This document shows, in pieces, positions 52,698-53,796 of a DNA stretch of 53,796 nt. The notes beneath the pieces are model-generated. The model had not been told where the DNA came from. It did no database searches and worked only from the letters and a program-made list of their open reading frames with translations. The DNA is from Occallatibacter sp. GTDB lineage: Bacteria > Acidobacteriota > Terriglobia > Terriglobales > Acidobacteriaceae. The stretch lies in NCBI GenBank assembly GCA_031296305.1, contig JARLFZ010000016.1, forward strand, positions 1-53,796, read 5' to 3'. Every line of letters begins with the position of its first letter. Positions within the stretch are counted from its first letter, which is position 1. The position numbers and the translations under genes were made by a program.

Positions 52698-53796
52698 TCA
52701 GAACTCGATTCTCCCTTGAAAGGCGATCATGCGTGGCGAGCTGTCACCGCCCAGGCCAACACCGAGCAGTCCGGTGGGCGGCATGGTTAAGCTTTGCAGC
52801 GTTCCGAATCTTGCCGGAACCGAACCGGGCACGCCGGCCTGGACCGTGCTGGGCAGCGCAAAGTTGGCATGATTGAACGCATTGAACAACTGGCCGTCGA
52901 TACGTAGTTTGATCCCTTCCCGCATCGGAAAGGTCTTCGTGATGTATATATCCGAATACGTGAAGTGCGGTCCGCGCACCGCGTTGCGGCCGGAGTTGCC
53001 GAACTGGCAGATCGCCGGGTTATCGTTCACTGCGCCGAGAACGCCGCTATAACATGCGCCGGTCGTGGGATCGACCACCGAGACGAACGCATCGGGGTTG
53101 AGCCACTGCTTCGTTCCGTTTATAGTGACGCCGGGATAGGGAGTCTTGCGATAGAGCGGCACGCCAGGGACCCGGTTGGCATAGTTCGGTACGGCGAACT
53201 GGATGGTCTCGGCGGGGTTCGACGCCTGAAGGACGCCATTGCCGTTGGCGCTATATTGCTGGCTCAGCACACTGAATGGCAGTCCGGAGTGAAGGAATGC
53301 CGTTTCCGAAAATGACCAACCTGCAAAGACCTGACGCAAGATCGGATTGCCGGAGTGGAACGGCATCTGGTACTCGCCAAACGCGGAGATGTTCTGTCGC
53401 ACATCGTAATCGCAACTGGCATGCTGCCGGCTTAACTCTCCCGGCAGCGGCGATTCCAGCCCCTGCGTGGAGAAGGCCAGCAAGCCGCCATTCGATATTT
53501 CGTCGAGGCAGTGACTGAAGGTGTAATTGCCACGCAGGGTCAAGCCGCTCCATTGTTGCGTGTAAGCGGTCTGCAATCCGCTGTAAGTGCTGTTCGCGCC
53601 GGTCTGGAACTCGGTGACGTTTCCATATCGCTGATCGAGCGGCCGCGCGTAGGGAAATGGCGCAAAACATCCATTGCAGACGTTCTGGAAGCCATTCAGC
53701 TGCACCTGGTAGGGCTCGTGCAATCCGCGCGTGCCCACGAAGTCTGCGCGCAGGTTGCCGCGCGCGCCGATCTGCTGCTCGAAGCCGAGATTGTAC
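52698..53796 (-). CDS. TonB-dependent receptor, C-terminal part (5' end outside window)
   Basis: At least 365 residues of a beta-barrel. The frame runs off the right edge in the sense YNLGFEQQIGARGNLRADF, VGTRGLHEPYQ. Barrel features include TYSGLQTAYTQQWSGLTLRG, NYTFSHCLDEISNGG, FAGWSFSETAFLHSGLPFSV and TFPMREGIKLRIDGQLFNAF. It ends in MIAFQGRIEF with the terminal Phe. Acidobacterial oligosaccharide-type receptor by resemblance to the one at 14619-18149. The plug and regulatory-like domain are beyond the window. Confidence 0.88.
   Translation of the reverse strand, partial: YNLGFEQQIGARGNLRADFVGTRGLHEPYQVQLNGFQNVCNGCFAPFPYARPLDQRYGNVTEFQTGANSTYSGLQTAYTQQWSGLTLRGNYTFSHCLDEISNGGLLAFSTQGLESPLPGELSRQHASCDYDVRQNISAFGEYQMPFHSGNPILRQVFAGWSFSETAFLHSGLPFSVLSQQYSANGNGVLQASNPAETIQFAVPNYANRVPGVPLYRKTPYPGVTINGTKQWLNPDAFVSVVDPTTGACYSGVLGAVNDNPAICQFGNSGRNAVRGPHFTYSDIYITKTFPMREGIKLRIDGQLFNAFNHANFALPSTVQAGVPGSVPARFGTLQSLTMPPTGLLGVGLGGDSSPRMIAFQGRIEF

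Overview
The window reads as a piece of chromosome from an Acidobacteriota bacterium, most likely class Terriglobia. The evidence is a GC-rich sequence; three secreted VWFA proteins of the type that is expanded in this phylum; very large TonB-dependent receptors with a carboxypeptidase-regulatory-like N-terminal domain; and intergenic gaps filled with dispersed palindromes and degenerate tandem repeats. This taxonomic call is an inference from gene content. No rRNA, tRNA, CRISPR array, integrase, transposase or prophage gene was found.

Layout. 1-5300: two tandem signal peptidase I genes and rnc, then a secreted TPR protein. 5465-9000: a Crp/Fnr regulator, an SMP-30-type lactonase and an ECF sigma/anti-sigma pair. 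9400-12330: trmO, a kdsC-like/queC/queE operon and a small DUF5522 protein. 12427-19720: a VWFA protein and a giant TonB receptor, divergent from an XRE regulator, then a rhomboid protease. 20096-27060: purH, a long TPR protein, an orphan sugar-binding lipoprotein and dgt. 27079-33437: a VapBC-type module, an Asd homologue without its catalytic residues, psd-pssA, a DUF465 protein, tsaB-rimI and a cystathionine synthase/lyase. 33438-36500: a low-GC, repeat-rich accessory stretch with two hypothetical genes and a GIY-YIG nuclease bracketed by inverted repeats. 36517-39005: an 83-residue protein and two VWFA proteins. 39224-44154: a DUF1015 protein, an overlapping DUF4160/DUF2442/amidase/GerMN chain, a two-gene module with a predicted TIR/deoxyribosyltransferase-like protein, and murI. 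44195-53796: fabI, an orphan exbD, a diguanylate cyclase, a dlgD-like dehydrogenase, an LprI-type protein, tsaE-nnr, a membrane-anchored hypothetical protein and the 3' end of a second TonB receptor.

Themes. Several genes serve the tRNA anticodon loop (tsaB, tsaE, trmO, queC, queE). Others serve envelope building and export (lepB x2, murI, amidase, fabI, psd, pssA, kdsC-like, TonB receptors, exbD). Many neighbours overlap by ATGA or GTGA, which suggests translational coupling: rnc/lepB, sigma/anti-sigma, psd/pssA, tsaB/rimI, nnr/tsaE and amidase/GerMN.

The two most interesting items are the overlapping gene pair at 42520-43324, a candidate toxin-antitoxin or defence module, and the GIY-YIG gene at 35980-36300, whose two sides carry inverted copies of a dispersed repeat, as expected of a small mobile unit. 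Next come the catalytically dead Asd homologue and a three-copy repeat array with an 18-base period upstream of the VapBC-type pair.
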